Notes: generated by a model not told the origin, from the sequence alone. Shown: positions 7,599-14,029, numbered from the stretch's first letter. The stretch: 16,877 nt of DNA from Halobacteriales archaeon SW_9_67_24 (GCA_003022685.1 PXSV01000053.1:1-16877), one strand, 5' to 3'. Numbers and translations: made by a program.

Positions 7599-7613
7599 AC
7601 ATATACTGTCGGG
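7599..7613 (-). promoter_or_regulatory. Promoter of the alpha/beta hydrolase gene
   Basis: On the minus strand CCCGACAGTATATGT places a TATA box about 26 bp before the ATG at 7576, predicting a leaderless mRNA. The 12-mer at 7602-7613 (plus strand TATACTGTCGGG) also occurs in the promoter of the M20 amidohydrolase at 15333-15344. Confidence 0.6.
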
Positions 7614-7744
7614 GGTGGTCGATAACTCGGAACGAGCGCGCCGCGATCGAACTTCGAACTCATGGGTCGATCGCCGGGAAATTCGGTCCGATGGCATCGC
7701 CGTCCTGAGCCTGAACCACAACACGAGCGTTCGACAGCTGCCCC
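7614..7744. other. Divergent intergenic stretch with no gene
   Basis: This is the middle of the 230-bp gap between the minus-strand hydrolase and the plus-strand Hsp20-like/Cdc48 operon. I see no convincing open frame, RNA gene or repeat in it. The regulatory elements lie at its two edges and are listed separately. Confidence 0.5.
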
Positions 7745-7756
7745 CACCACGTGGTG
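7745..7756. promoter_or_regulatory. Perfect 12-bp palindrome upstream of the cdc48 promoter
   Basis: CACCACGTGGTG is its own reverse complement and ends 17 bp before the TATA box at 7774. A position just upstream of BRE/TATA is typical for an archaeal activator site or a distal operator. No regulator is known from the window. Confidence 0.4.
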
Positions 7757-7764
7757 CGGTCATC

Positions 7765-7782
7765 GGAGACAGATTTATATAA
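7765..7782 (+). promoter_or_regulatory. Strong BRE/TATA promoter of the Hsp20-like/cdc48 operon
   Basis: A purine-rich BRE-like stretch (GGAGACAGA) is followed by TTTATATAA (7774-7782), the best TATA box in the window. A start site about 26 bp downstream falls near 7804, so the mRNA for the ATG at 7807 would have almost no leader. Confidence 0.75.
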
Positions 7783-7790
7783 CGACAGCA

Positions 7791-7805
7791 CTAACCAAGG
7801 GTTAG
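7791..7805. promoter_or_regulatory. Inverted repeat overlapping the predicted cdc48-operon start site
   Basis: CTAACC, a 3-nt spacer and GGTTAG form an exact inverted repeat ending 1 bp before the start codon. Its position across the predicted transcription start fits a repressor operator. With so short a leader, it is less likely to act as an RNA hairpin. Confidence 0.4.
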
Positions 7806-7806
7806 G

Positions 7807-8046
7807 ATGACACCGAAACTCCAGCAGTTCGACGAGCGTGACACCGGCGGCCTCCGCCGGTACGAGTACGACGACGAGATCGTCTACGCGGTCGACGTCG
7901 GCCTCGGCGAGGCGACGGTCGACGTGGCCGGGAGCACCGTGATGGTGGTCGACGGCGACGACCACGCCGAGTTCGAGGTGCCCGAGTCGGGGACCGTCGA
8001 AGCCGGTATCAACAACGGCGTGCTTACCGTCGAGGTGGAACGATGA
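7807..8046 (+). CDS. Small Hsp20-like beta-sandwich protein coupled to cdc48, 79 aa
   Basis: A compact acidic protein of alternating short strands (EIVYAVDVG, ATVDVAGSTVMVVDG, HAEFEVPE) ending in NNGVLTVEVER. That ending matches the closing strand of alpha-crystallin domains (NGVLTVxV), but at 79 residues it is shorter than a full Hsp20 and lacks a C-terminal IxI tail. I recall similar small proteins, grouped as a domain of unknown function (possibly DUF7127), next to cdc48 in other haloarchaea, but could not check this. The stop overlaps the cdc48 start as ATGA (8043-8046), which indicates translational coupling. It may be a Cdc48 cofactor, substrate adaptor or small chaperone. That role is inferred from linkage alone. 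Confidence 0.8.
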   Translation: MTPKLQQFDERDTGGLRRYEYDDEIVYAVDVGLGEATVDVAGSTVMVVDGDDHAEFEVPESGTVEAGINNGVLTVEVER

Positions 8047-10310
8047 AGCTCACCGTCAAACCCCTGAAACAGAAAGACGCCGGCCGCGGCCTCGCGGCGG
8101 TCGATCGGGCCGCGATGGAGGAGCTCGACCTCGAAAACGGCGATTACATCGTGATCGACGGCGGCGAGGGGCGCGCGATCGCGCGCGTCTGGCCCGGCTA
8201 CCCCGACGACGGGGGCCAGAACGTGGTCCGGATCGACGGCCAGCTCCGCAGCGAGGCCCAGGTCGGAATCGACGACAACGTGACCGTCGAGAAGGCCGAC
8301 GTCAAGCCCGCCCAGTCCGTGACGGTGGCGCTGCCCCAGAACCTCCGCATCCGGGGGAACGTCGGGCCGTACATCCAGGACAAGCTCTCGGGCCAGGCGA
8401 TCACGCAGGGCCAGACGATCCCGTTCTCGCTCGGCTTCGGCCCGTTCTCCGGTGAGTCGGGTCAGCGCATCCCGCTGAAGGTCGCCGACACCGATCCCGA
8501 GGGAACGGTGATCGTCGCCGAAAACACCGAGATCGCCGTCAGCGAGAAGCCCGCCGAGGAGATCGTCTCCGATTCGGCGAGCGGTAGCGGTGGTGCGAGG
8601 ACGCCCTCGGTGACCTACGAGGACATCGGCGGACTGGACCGCGAGCTCGAACAGGTCCGCGAGATGATCGAGCTGCCGATGCGCCATCCCGAGCTGTTCC
8701 AGCAGTTGGGCATCGATCCCCCGAAAGGCGTGTTGCTCCACGGGCCGCCAGGCACCGGGAAGACCCTGATCGCCAAAGCCGTAGCGAACGAGATCGACGC
8801 CCACTTCGAGACCATCTCCGGGCCGGAGATCATGTCGAAGTACTACGGCGAGAGCGAGGAACAGCTCCGCGAGATGTTCGACGAGGCCGAGGAGAACGAG
8901 CCGGCAATCGTGTTCATCGACGAGCTCGACTCGATCGCGCCCAAGCGCGACGAGACGAGCGGCGACGTCGAGCGCCGAGTCGTCGCACAACTGCTGAGCC
9001 TGATGGACGGGCTGGAGGAGCGCGGCCAGGTCACCGTGATCGCCGCCACCAACCGTGTGGACGCGATCGATCCCGCGCTCCGGCGCGGCGGCCGGTTCGA
9101 CAGGGAGATCGAGATCGGCGTGCCCGACAAGGAGGGCCGAGAGGAGATCCTCCAGGTCCACACCCGCGGGATGCCGCTGGCCGACGACATCGATCTCGAT
9201 CAGTACGCCGAGAACACCCACGGGTTCGTGGGATCGGATCTCGAATCGCTGGCGAAGGAGTCCGCGATGAACGCCCTGCGACGCATCCGGCCCGAGCTCG
9301 ACCTCGACGAGGAGGAGGTCGACGCCGAGGTGCTCGAATCGATGCAGGTCACCCGCGAGGACGTCAAGGGTGCGCTCAAGGGAATCGAGCCGAGCGCGCT
9401 CCGGGAGGTCTTCGTCGAGGTGCCCGACACCACGTGGGAGCACGTCGGCGGGCTTTCCGACACCAAAGAGCGCCTGCGCGAGACGGTGCAGTGGCCGCTC
9501 GACTACCCCGAGGTGTTCGAGGCGATGGACATGAACGCCGCAAAGGGCGTGATGATGTACGGGCCACCCGGAACCGGCAAGACCCTGCTCGCGAAGGCGG
9601 TCGCGAACGAGGCCCAGTCGAACTTCATCTCGATCAAGGGCCCCGAACTCCTCAACAAGTTCGTCGGCGAGTCCGAGAAAGGAGTCAGGGAAGTGTTCTC
9701 GAAGGCACGCGAGAACGCCCCGACGGTGATCTTCTTCGACGAGATCGACTCGATTGCGGGCGAACGCGGCCGCAACATGGGCGACTCCGGGGTCGGCGAG
9801 CGCGTCGTCTCCCAGCTCCTGACCGAGCTCGACGGGCTCGAAGAGCTGGAGGACGTCGTGGTGATCGCCACCTCCAACCGGCCGGATCTGATCGACAGCG
9901 CGCTTCTTCGGCCCGGCCGGCTGGATCGCCACGTCCACGTCCCGACCCCCGACGAGGACGCCCGCGAGGCGATCTTCGAAGTCCACACACGGGACAAACC
10001 CCTCGCCGACGGGATCGATCTCGCCGACCTCGCCCGCCGGACGAAGGGCTACGTCGGCGCTGACATCGAGGCGGTCACCCGCGAGGCCGCGATGGCCGCG
10101 ACCCGGGAGTTCATCGGGAGCGTCGACCCCGAGGACATCGACGGCAGCGTCGACAACGTCCGGATCGAGGACCACCACTTCGAGGACGCGCTCTCGGAGG
10201 TGAATCCGAGCGTGACCGAGGAGACCCGCGAGCGCTACGACGAGATCCAGGAGCGCTTCGACAGCGGCGAACCCGCCGAGGACCGCGAGGTCGGTCGCAC
10301 CTTCCAGTAG
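8043..10310 (+). CDS. cdc48: Cdc48/VCP-type AAA+ ATPase, 755 aa
   Basis: A tandem AAA+ unfoldase that extracts and unfolds proteins, often for the proteasome. The N-domain (residues 1-170, double-psi barrel plus the second subdomain) starts MKLTVKPLKQKDAGRGLAAVD. D1 carries Walker A GPPGTGKT at 234-241, Walker B FIDELDS at 291-297 and RRGGRFDREIEIG at 347-359. D2 carries Walker A GPPGTGKT at 507-514, Walker B FFDEIDS at 564-570 and LRPGRLDRHVHVP at 622-634. Both sites keep the catalytic glutamate (E294, E567) and arginine-finger regions, so both rings should hydrolyse ATP. The C-terminus is acidic and ends GRTFQ. Length is typical for haloarchaeal Cdc48. It is co-translated with the Hsp20-like gene and followed by a T-tract terminator. 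Confidence 0.97.
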   Translation: MKLTVKPLKQKDAGRGLAAVDRAAMEELDLENGDYIVIDGGEGRAIARVWPGYPDDGGQNVVRIDGQLRSEAQVGIDDNVTVEKADVKPAQSVTVALPQNLRIRGNVGPYIQDKLSGQAITQGQTIPFSLGFGPFSGESGQRIPLKVADTDPEGTVIVAENTEIAVSEKPAEEIVSDSASGSGGARTPSVTYEDIGGLDRELEQVREMIELPMRHPELFQQLGIDPPKGVLLHGPPGTGKTLIAKAVANEIDAHFETISGPEIMSKYYGESEEQLREMFDEAEENEPAIVFIDELDSIAPKRDETSGDVERRVVAQLLSLMDGLEERGQVTVIAATNRVDAIDPALRRGGRFDREIEIGVPDKEGREEILQVHTRGMPLADDIDLDQYAENTHGFVGSDLESLAKESAMNALRRIRPELDLDEEEVDAEVLESMQVTREDVKGALKGIEPSALREVFVEVPDTTWEHVGGLSDTKERLRETVQWPLDYPEVFEAMDMNAAKGVMMYGPPGTGKTLLAKAVANEAQSNFISIKGPELLNKFVGESEKGVREVFSKARENAPTVIFFDEIDSIAGERGRNMGDSGVGERVVSQLLTELDGLEELEDVVVIATSNRPDLIDSALLRPGRLDRHVHVPTPDEDAREAIFEVHTRDKPLADGIDLADLARRTKGYVGADIEAVTREAAMAATREFIGSVDPEDIDGSVDNVRIEDHHFEDALSEVNPSVTEETRERYDEIQERFDSGEPAEDREVGRTFQ

Positions 10311-10313
10311 GAC

Positions 10314-10323
10314 CTTTTTATTT
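10314..10323 (+). terminator. Oligo-T terminator after cdc48
   Basis: CCTTTTTATTT begins 3 bp after the cdc48 stop codon. A T-rich tract at this position is the usual archaeal intrinsic termination signal. Confidence 0.55.
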
Positions 10324-10354
10324 CGTCGGGTGCGCTCGTTTCGCTCGCGTCGTT

Positions 10355-10461
10355 CGAAAGACGCTTCGCGTCTTTCGTGATCTCGAAGTCCTGTAGGGAC
10401 TTCGACGACTCGTCGGAAGACCTCCTGTTTTCCGAGATGACGAGAGAGCGAAACTCTCTCG
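10355..10461. repeat. Cluster of short perfect hairpins
   Basis: Three exact inverted repeats follow one another. The first has arms CGAAAGACGC (10355-10364) and its complement (10368-10377) with a 3-nt loop. The second has arms TCGAAGTCC (10383-10391) and its complement (10397-10405) with a 5-nt loop. The third has arms CGAGAGAG (10441-10448) and its complement (10454-10461) with a 5-nt loop. A smaller palindrome, CGACGA-C-TCGTCG, sits at 10403-10415. CGCTCG-rich imperfect repeats flank the cluster (10331-10350, 10501-10527). No protein-coding gene is convincing from 10311 to 10700. This looks like a REP-type palindromic intergenic element rather than a single terminator. Confidence 0.7.
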
Positions 10462-10548
10462 GACCACACCACTCCTCGCAAAAATCTCCGCCAAAAACAT
10501 CCGCTCGCTCACTGCGTTCGCTCGCGGTAGGGCTGCCGGTACCGACCG

Positions 10549-10616
10549 CAACGCCCGACCCGTGAGCCCGGAGCGGCGCTCACCCTCGACTTGTCGGATC
10601 GACTGCACGGGCGTTG
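10549..10616. repeat. Nested inverted repeats; possible structured RNA
   Basis: An outer pair, CAACGCCCG (10549-10557) and CGGGCGTTG (10608-10616), encloses an inner hairpin GTGAGC (10562-10567) and GCTCAC (10578-10583). An alternative pairing, CCCGTG (10559-10564) with CACGGG (10606-10611), competes with both. No clear promoter precedes it, so an RNA role is only a possibility. Confidence 0.35.
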
Positions 10617-10700
10617 GCGACACCTCGCAGATGGGAGGGGGCTGTCCGCGATCGTGACGATCCGATACGTTGATACAGCTGTCAGCCAATCGAGGATACG

Positions 10701-11324
10701 ATGGAGGGAATGCTCGCCTCACGGGCGATTGAACTCATCGCTGCCTACGGTCTCCTCGCTGTCTGCGTGTTCGCGTTCCTCGAATCCTCGATGCTCTTCC
10801 CGTACCTCCCGGCCGAGGTCGTCGTCCCCGTCGCCGCGGGGCTGCTCGTCACCGACTGGCTCTCGTTCGGCCTGTTCGTCCTCGTGACGACCGCCGGCGG
10901 CACGATCGGTGCGCTGTTCGCCTATGCCGCATCCCACAAGGGCAAGCAGTTCTCCAGCGGCAGACTTCGAAGACACCTCCGGGTGTCCGAGCGCCAGCGC
11001 GAGCGAGCGATCGAGTGGTTCGAGAAGTGGGGCGAGCCGTCGGTTCTGTGGGGGCGCTTTCTCCCCTTCTTCCGCTCGGTCGTTTCGATTCCCGCAGGTC
11101 TCACACGCATGCCGCTCGCGACGTTCACCGCGTACACCGCCGTCGGCAACGCGGGTTTCTACTTCGGGGTCGCCGGGATCGTCTACTACGGCCGTGCGCG
11201 ATCGCTCGACGCAGCGCTCCGCGAGGCCGTCGCGGAGTCGCCGCTCGAAACGGGGGTCGTCGTCGGCGTCGCGGGCGCTATCGGACTGCTCGGCTGGTGG
11301 GTGACGAACCGCCGCACGGCGTAG
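10701..11324 (+). CDS. DedA/VTT-family membrane protein, 207 aa
   Basis: DedA-family proteins are half-transporter-like membrane proteins, several of which flip lipid carriers or phospholipids. The family layout is clear: a first membrane region with the acidic residue in FLESSMLFPYLPAEVVVPVAAG (residues 26-47, E28), a second hydrophobic segment at 52-76, and a cytoplasmic basic stretch (80-105). The signature GRFLPFFRSVVSIPAG follows at 118-133, with PLATFTAYTAVGNAGFY after it and a terminal helix at about 183-203. The key arginines R119 and R125 are present. The ATG at 10701 is preceded about 29 bp upstream by a weak TATA-like GTTGATAC (10669-10676). The gene converges on the minus-strand PEP-mobile protein with only 2 bp between stops. 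Confidence 0.92.
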   Translation: MEGMLASRAIELIAAYGLLAVCVFAFLESSMLFPYLPAEVVVPVAAGLLVTDWLSFGLFVLVTTAGGTIGALFAYAASHKGKQFSSGRLRRHLRVSERQRERAIEWFEKWGEPSVLWGRFLPFFRSVVSIPAGLTRMPLATFTAYTAVGNAGFYFGVAGIVYYGRARSLDAALREAVAESPLETGVVVGVAGAIGLLGWWVTNRRTA

Positions 11325-11326
11325 CA

Positions 11327-12820
11327 CTACGTCTCCGGCGGCCCGACGACGCCCTCGTCGGCGTCCACCACGATCGGATCCCCGGCGTCGATCCGCTCCA
11401 GTGCGTTCTCGACGTTCACGACCGCCGGGATCCCCGCCTCGCGCGCGACGATGCTCCCGTGTGAAAGCAGGCTCCCGCGTTCCATCACGAGACCGTCGAT
11501 CCGGAAGAACAGCGGCGTCCACCCCGCGTCCGTGAACTCGGTCACGAGGATCCGTGGTCCCGAGTCGTCCCCGAGGTCGACCTCCTCGGGCGACCGGGCC
11601 GTGATCGCCCGGCCCGAGACCTGCCCCCCGCTCACGCCGAGCCCCCGCATGGGGCCGTCGTTCTCGTCCGTCGGTTTCGGCTCGATCGGTTGGAACGTCT
11701 CGTCGAGGAACAGCGGCGGCGAGTAAGTTCGATTGCGCTCCTCCTTGCGCTTGGCGCGCGAGACGCTAGCTCGTGTGTGGTTCCGCGAGTGGGGATCAGT
11801 GAGAAACCGGCATGCGGTCTCGAAACGCAGGAAGAACACGTCCTCGGGCGCATCGAGGTGACCGGACGCCGTTGCCCGACGCCCGACTTCGAGGAGGGCG
11901 TCGCGCAGGTACGCGTAGGACTTGAGCCACTCGTTTTTCGGATTCTCGCGCAGTCGTTCCAAGAGGCTCCCGGGATACAGCGCGATTCGGGCGAGCGTCG
12001 TCGCCAGCGTCCCCAGCGTGCCGGCGTCGGCATCGGCGCTTGCGTCGGTATCGGCGTCGGCTGGCGGAGAGCGGGGACGGGCGGACCCGTTCCGGAGCGT
12101 GCTCGGCTCGTCGCGCCAGCGCGGCACGGCGATCTCCATCTCGCGGGGACACCGGTGTCCGAACCGCTCCAGGAACGCCTCGCGCTGTTCGTCGGTCTCC
12201 AGGCTGGCGGCCCACCGCGCCATCTCCGCGGTCTTCGAGTCCGTCCACGTCGAGACGAGGTCCTGGACGCGCCGTCGCGACGGCCCGCCGGGAACGGACC
12301 GCTCGGTTCCCACTGCGTACGCCTCGGCGAGACCGCTGAACACGACGTGTGCGCCCACCATCTCCGAGAGAAACTCGTGGTGGGTGTCCAGCAGCGCGAG
12401 GAGTTCCGGGTCGCTCCGGTCCTCGACCGGCGGTCGGTCGGGGAGCCAGCGCCCGATGGTCAGCCCACGGAGGATCGCGCGGCCGGAGCCGGTGCTCGTC
12501 GTCATCAACTGCTTGATGCCGGCGAGCGACGGTCGAACCGATATCCGGTCGAGATCGACGTCCGGATCGTCCCGGAAGTACCGGATCAGCAGGTCGATCG
12601 GCAGATCGAGGAAGAACTCCAGTTGCCGGTGTAGTTCGGCGACGTTGAAGTAGAGATACCCGCGATGGAACGTGACGGGCGAGACGTCCGGCGGCACGGC
12701 GGCGACCAGCGAGGACGTCTCGACGCCGCGTTCGAGAATGCTCTGGGTCATCGGCGTGTACGGATACGGGTTCGGCTCCAGGGTCCGAAACGACGTCCAC
12801 GCGATCGAGTCGTCGGCCAT
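11327..12820 (-). CDS. PEP-utilising swivelling-domain protein lacking an ATP-grasp domain (rifampin phosphotransferase-like), 497 aa
   Basis: The C-terminal 110 residues are a phosphohistidine domain: GLVMERGSLLSHGSIVAREAGIPAVV has the catalytic His at H454 in the SHxxIVARExGIPAVV pattern of PEP synthases. The first 380 residues resemble the central acceptor-binding region of rifampin phosphotransferase: an N-terminal WTSFRTLEPNPYPYTP, then FGHRCPREMEIAVPRW (220-235) and a long helical RENPKNEWLKSYAYLRDALLEVGRR followed by PEDVFFLRFE (325-334). Related full-length enzymes begin with an ATP-grasp domain of about 300 residues that loads phosphate on the histidine. None is present here, nor elsewhere in the window. 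An Asp/Ala-rich linker lies at 254-267. It starts 1 bp after the stop of the isoprenoid synthase-like gene, so the two should be co-translated. The substrate is unknown. A prenyl alcohol is a guess from context. Confidence 0.85.
   Translation of the reverse strand: MADDSIAWTSFRTLEPNPYPYTPMTQSILERGVETSSLVAAVPPDVSPVTFHRGYLYFNVAELHRQLEFFLDLPIDLLIRYFRDDPDVDLDRISVRPSLAGIKQLMTTSTGSGRAILRGLTIGRWLPDRPPVEDRSDPELLALLDTHHEFLSEMVGAHVVFSGLAEAYAVGTERSVPGGPSRRRVQDLVSTWTDSKTAEMARWAASLETDEQREAFLERFGHRCPREMEIAVPRWRDEPSTLRNGSARPRSPPADADTDASADADAGTLGTLATTLARIALYPGSLLERLRENPKNEWLKSYAYLRDALLEVGRRATASGHLDAPEDVFFLRFETACRFLTDPHSRNHTRASVSRAKRKEERNRTYSPPLFLDETFQPIEPKPTDENDGPMRGLGVSGGQVSGRAITARSPEEVDLGDDSGPRILVTEFTDAGWTPLFFRIDGLVMERGSLLSHGSIVAREAGIPAVVNVENALERIDAGDPIVVDADEGVVGPPET
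12023..12061. repeat. Imperfect hexanucleotide repeat encoding an Asp/Ala linker
   Basis: Degenerate (GCGTCG/GCATCG)n on the plus strand encodes the alternating Asp-Ala stretch at residues 254-266 of the PEP-mobile protein. Such repeats are prone to slippage, so linker length may vary between strains. Confidence 0.6.
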
Positions 12821-12821
12821 C

Positions 12822-13991
12822 TTATGGAGTGGCCGTGGTGTTCGCCCGGAGGTTCGCCAGCGCGTCGTCGAGGGTCGTGGTCATCACCGAGTCGACGAGC
12901 GCCTCGATGTGGAGCATCATGACGACTGCCGGTGCCAGGCTCGTGGCCGGCAGCGTGTCCACGAAGGTGACGAACTCCTCGCGCGATCCGAACCGGGCCG
13001 GAAAGTCGGTAATGACCTTCTCCAAGAGATACCGACTGTTCGCCGCGTCCTCGTCGGCGAGGTTCTCGTGCACCTCCCGTCGGCGCTCCGCCGGTACGTT
13101 CTCCTCGACCGGCACGGTACAGACCGACTCGCTATACCACGCGAGCGCACGGTTCCACGCGTCGAGGAGGTCCGGCTTTGCGTGTCGGGAGTGCGCGTAG
13201 AACTCCCGGGCCGCCGCCTCCATCTCCGACTCGCGTTCCGCGATCAGGTCGTCGAGTCGCTGGGGAACCGACGAGTCGAGCAACGAGTCGATCAGGGCCT
13301 CCGTCGAGGCATGGTCTGCGGGATCCCCCTGCTGAAAGATGAGCGGGATGTTCACCACGTCGTTCTCGACGTCCTCCGGCACGTCCTCGACGTCGTCGAT
13401 CACCGTGAGCACGAACAGGAGGTTCGCGGTGAAGGTGTAGACACGATCGAGTTGGGCCGCCGAGTAGTACCCGCTCGCTTCGACGGGACTGACGGCGAGT
13501 TCGCCCCACACCGACCCACGCTCTTCGACGCGTGCGACGGCCTGCTCGACGGTGAGATCCGCCGACGTGATCTCCTCCTCCCGCAGTTGCCCGGCCCCGA
13601 TCTCGCGGAACTGTTCGGTGACGGCCCCGACGTCGAACGCCGCCGGCAGGTCGTCGGCCAGATCGACGACGTGGGTGAAGACCACGTCACCGACGGTCGT
13701 CCGCTGGTTGAGGAACTGCTTCAGGTCCGCGTCGCGTTCGACGGCCTCGTCGATCGCGTCGTCGTGGAGGCTGCTCATCACGAACAGACAGATCGGGATC
13801 GAGGCGGCCGTCGCGGCGACGTCCTCCTCGCCGGTCTCCAGATACGTCAGGAAGTAGGTGAACACGCCGAGGAGTCCCCCCTGGTTCACGTATTTCTCGA
13901 TGTCCGCCCGCAACGCCAGCGGAACGTCCCTGCTGAACGAAGAAAAATCCGGTGTCCCTTGCATGTACGTCCCGTCAGTACTGTCCTGCAT
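12822..13991 (-). CDS. Divergent class-1 isoprenoid synthase (polyprenyl synthetase fold), 389 aa
   Basis: Two aspartate-rich motifs of the all-helical isoprenoid fold are visible: HDDAIDE at residues 76-82 within SSLHDDAID, and DDVEDVPED at 199-207 within FVLTVIDDVED, followed by PLIF. Both would bind magnesium-diphosphate. The RRG that follows the first motif in chain-elongating synthases is missing (EAVERDA instead). The conserved lysine after the second motif (GKxTLPLI) is also lost (NDVVNIPLI). This suggests a product other than a simple polyprenyl diphosphate, perhaps a terpene cyclase or non-catalytic role. The C-terminal 130 residues are helical and unassigned. Numbering uses the ATG at 13991. 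The ATG at 13964 (residue 10) may be the true start because a BRE/TATA (13990-14001) lies about 28 bp before it. It is 1 bp upstream of the PEP-mobile gene. Confidence 0.8.
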   Translation of the reverse strand: MQDSTDGTYMQGTPDFSSFSRDVPLALRADIEKYVNQGGLLGVFTYFLTYLETGEEDVAATAASIPICLFVMSSLHDDAIDEAVERDADLKQFLNQRTTVGDVVFTHVVDLADDLPAAFDVGAVTEQFREIGAGQLREEEITSADLTVEQAVARVEERGSVWGELAVSPVEASGYYSAAQLDRVYTFTANLLFVLTVIDDVEDVPEDVENDVVNIPLIFQQGDPADHASTEALIDSLLDSSVPQRLDDLIAERESEMEAAAREFYAHSRHAKPDLLDAWNRALAWYSESVCTVPVEENVPAERRREVHENLADEDAANSRYLLEKVITDFPARFGSREEFVTFVDTLPATSLAPAVVMMLHIEALVDSVMTTTLDDALANLRANTTATP

Positions 13992-14001
13992 TATCGTTTC
14001 G
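13990..14001 (-). promoter_or_regulatory. Possible internal promoter of the isoprenoid synthase-like gene
   Basis: On the minus strand CGAAAC (13996-14001) is followed directly by GATAAT (13990-13995), a plausible BRE/TATA pair. It would start transcription near 13966, matching a leaderless mRNA from the ATG at 13964. The upstream ATG at 13991 lies inside this TATA box. Confidence 0.4.
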
Positions 14002-14029
14002 TTCTGACTCCGGCCGATCGTCCACCGAG

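Noticed and set aside
6224..7708. A 494-codon plus-strand open frame over the prepilin peptidase and hydrolase genes
   Set aside because: It spans two well-supported minus-strand genes and their intergenic gap, and the product is an Arg/Glu-rich shadow.
7884..10481. An 865-codon open frame antisense to cdc48
   Set aside because: It mirrors the GC-rich codon pattern of cdc48, which has complete AAA+ motifs. Its product has no recognisable domain.
10501..10527. Apparent long hairpin in a CGCTCG-rich stretch
   Set aside because: When paired base by base, the arms match for only four positions. It is a degenerate direct repeat rather than a stem-loop.
10318..10722. A minus-strand open frame of 134 codons in the hairpin-rich gap
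   Set aside because: It translates hairpin sequence into a basic, low-complexity product unlike the acidic proteins around it.
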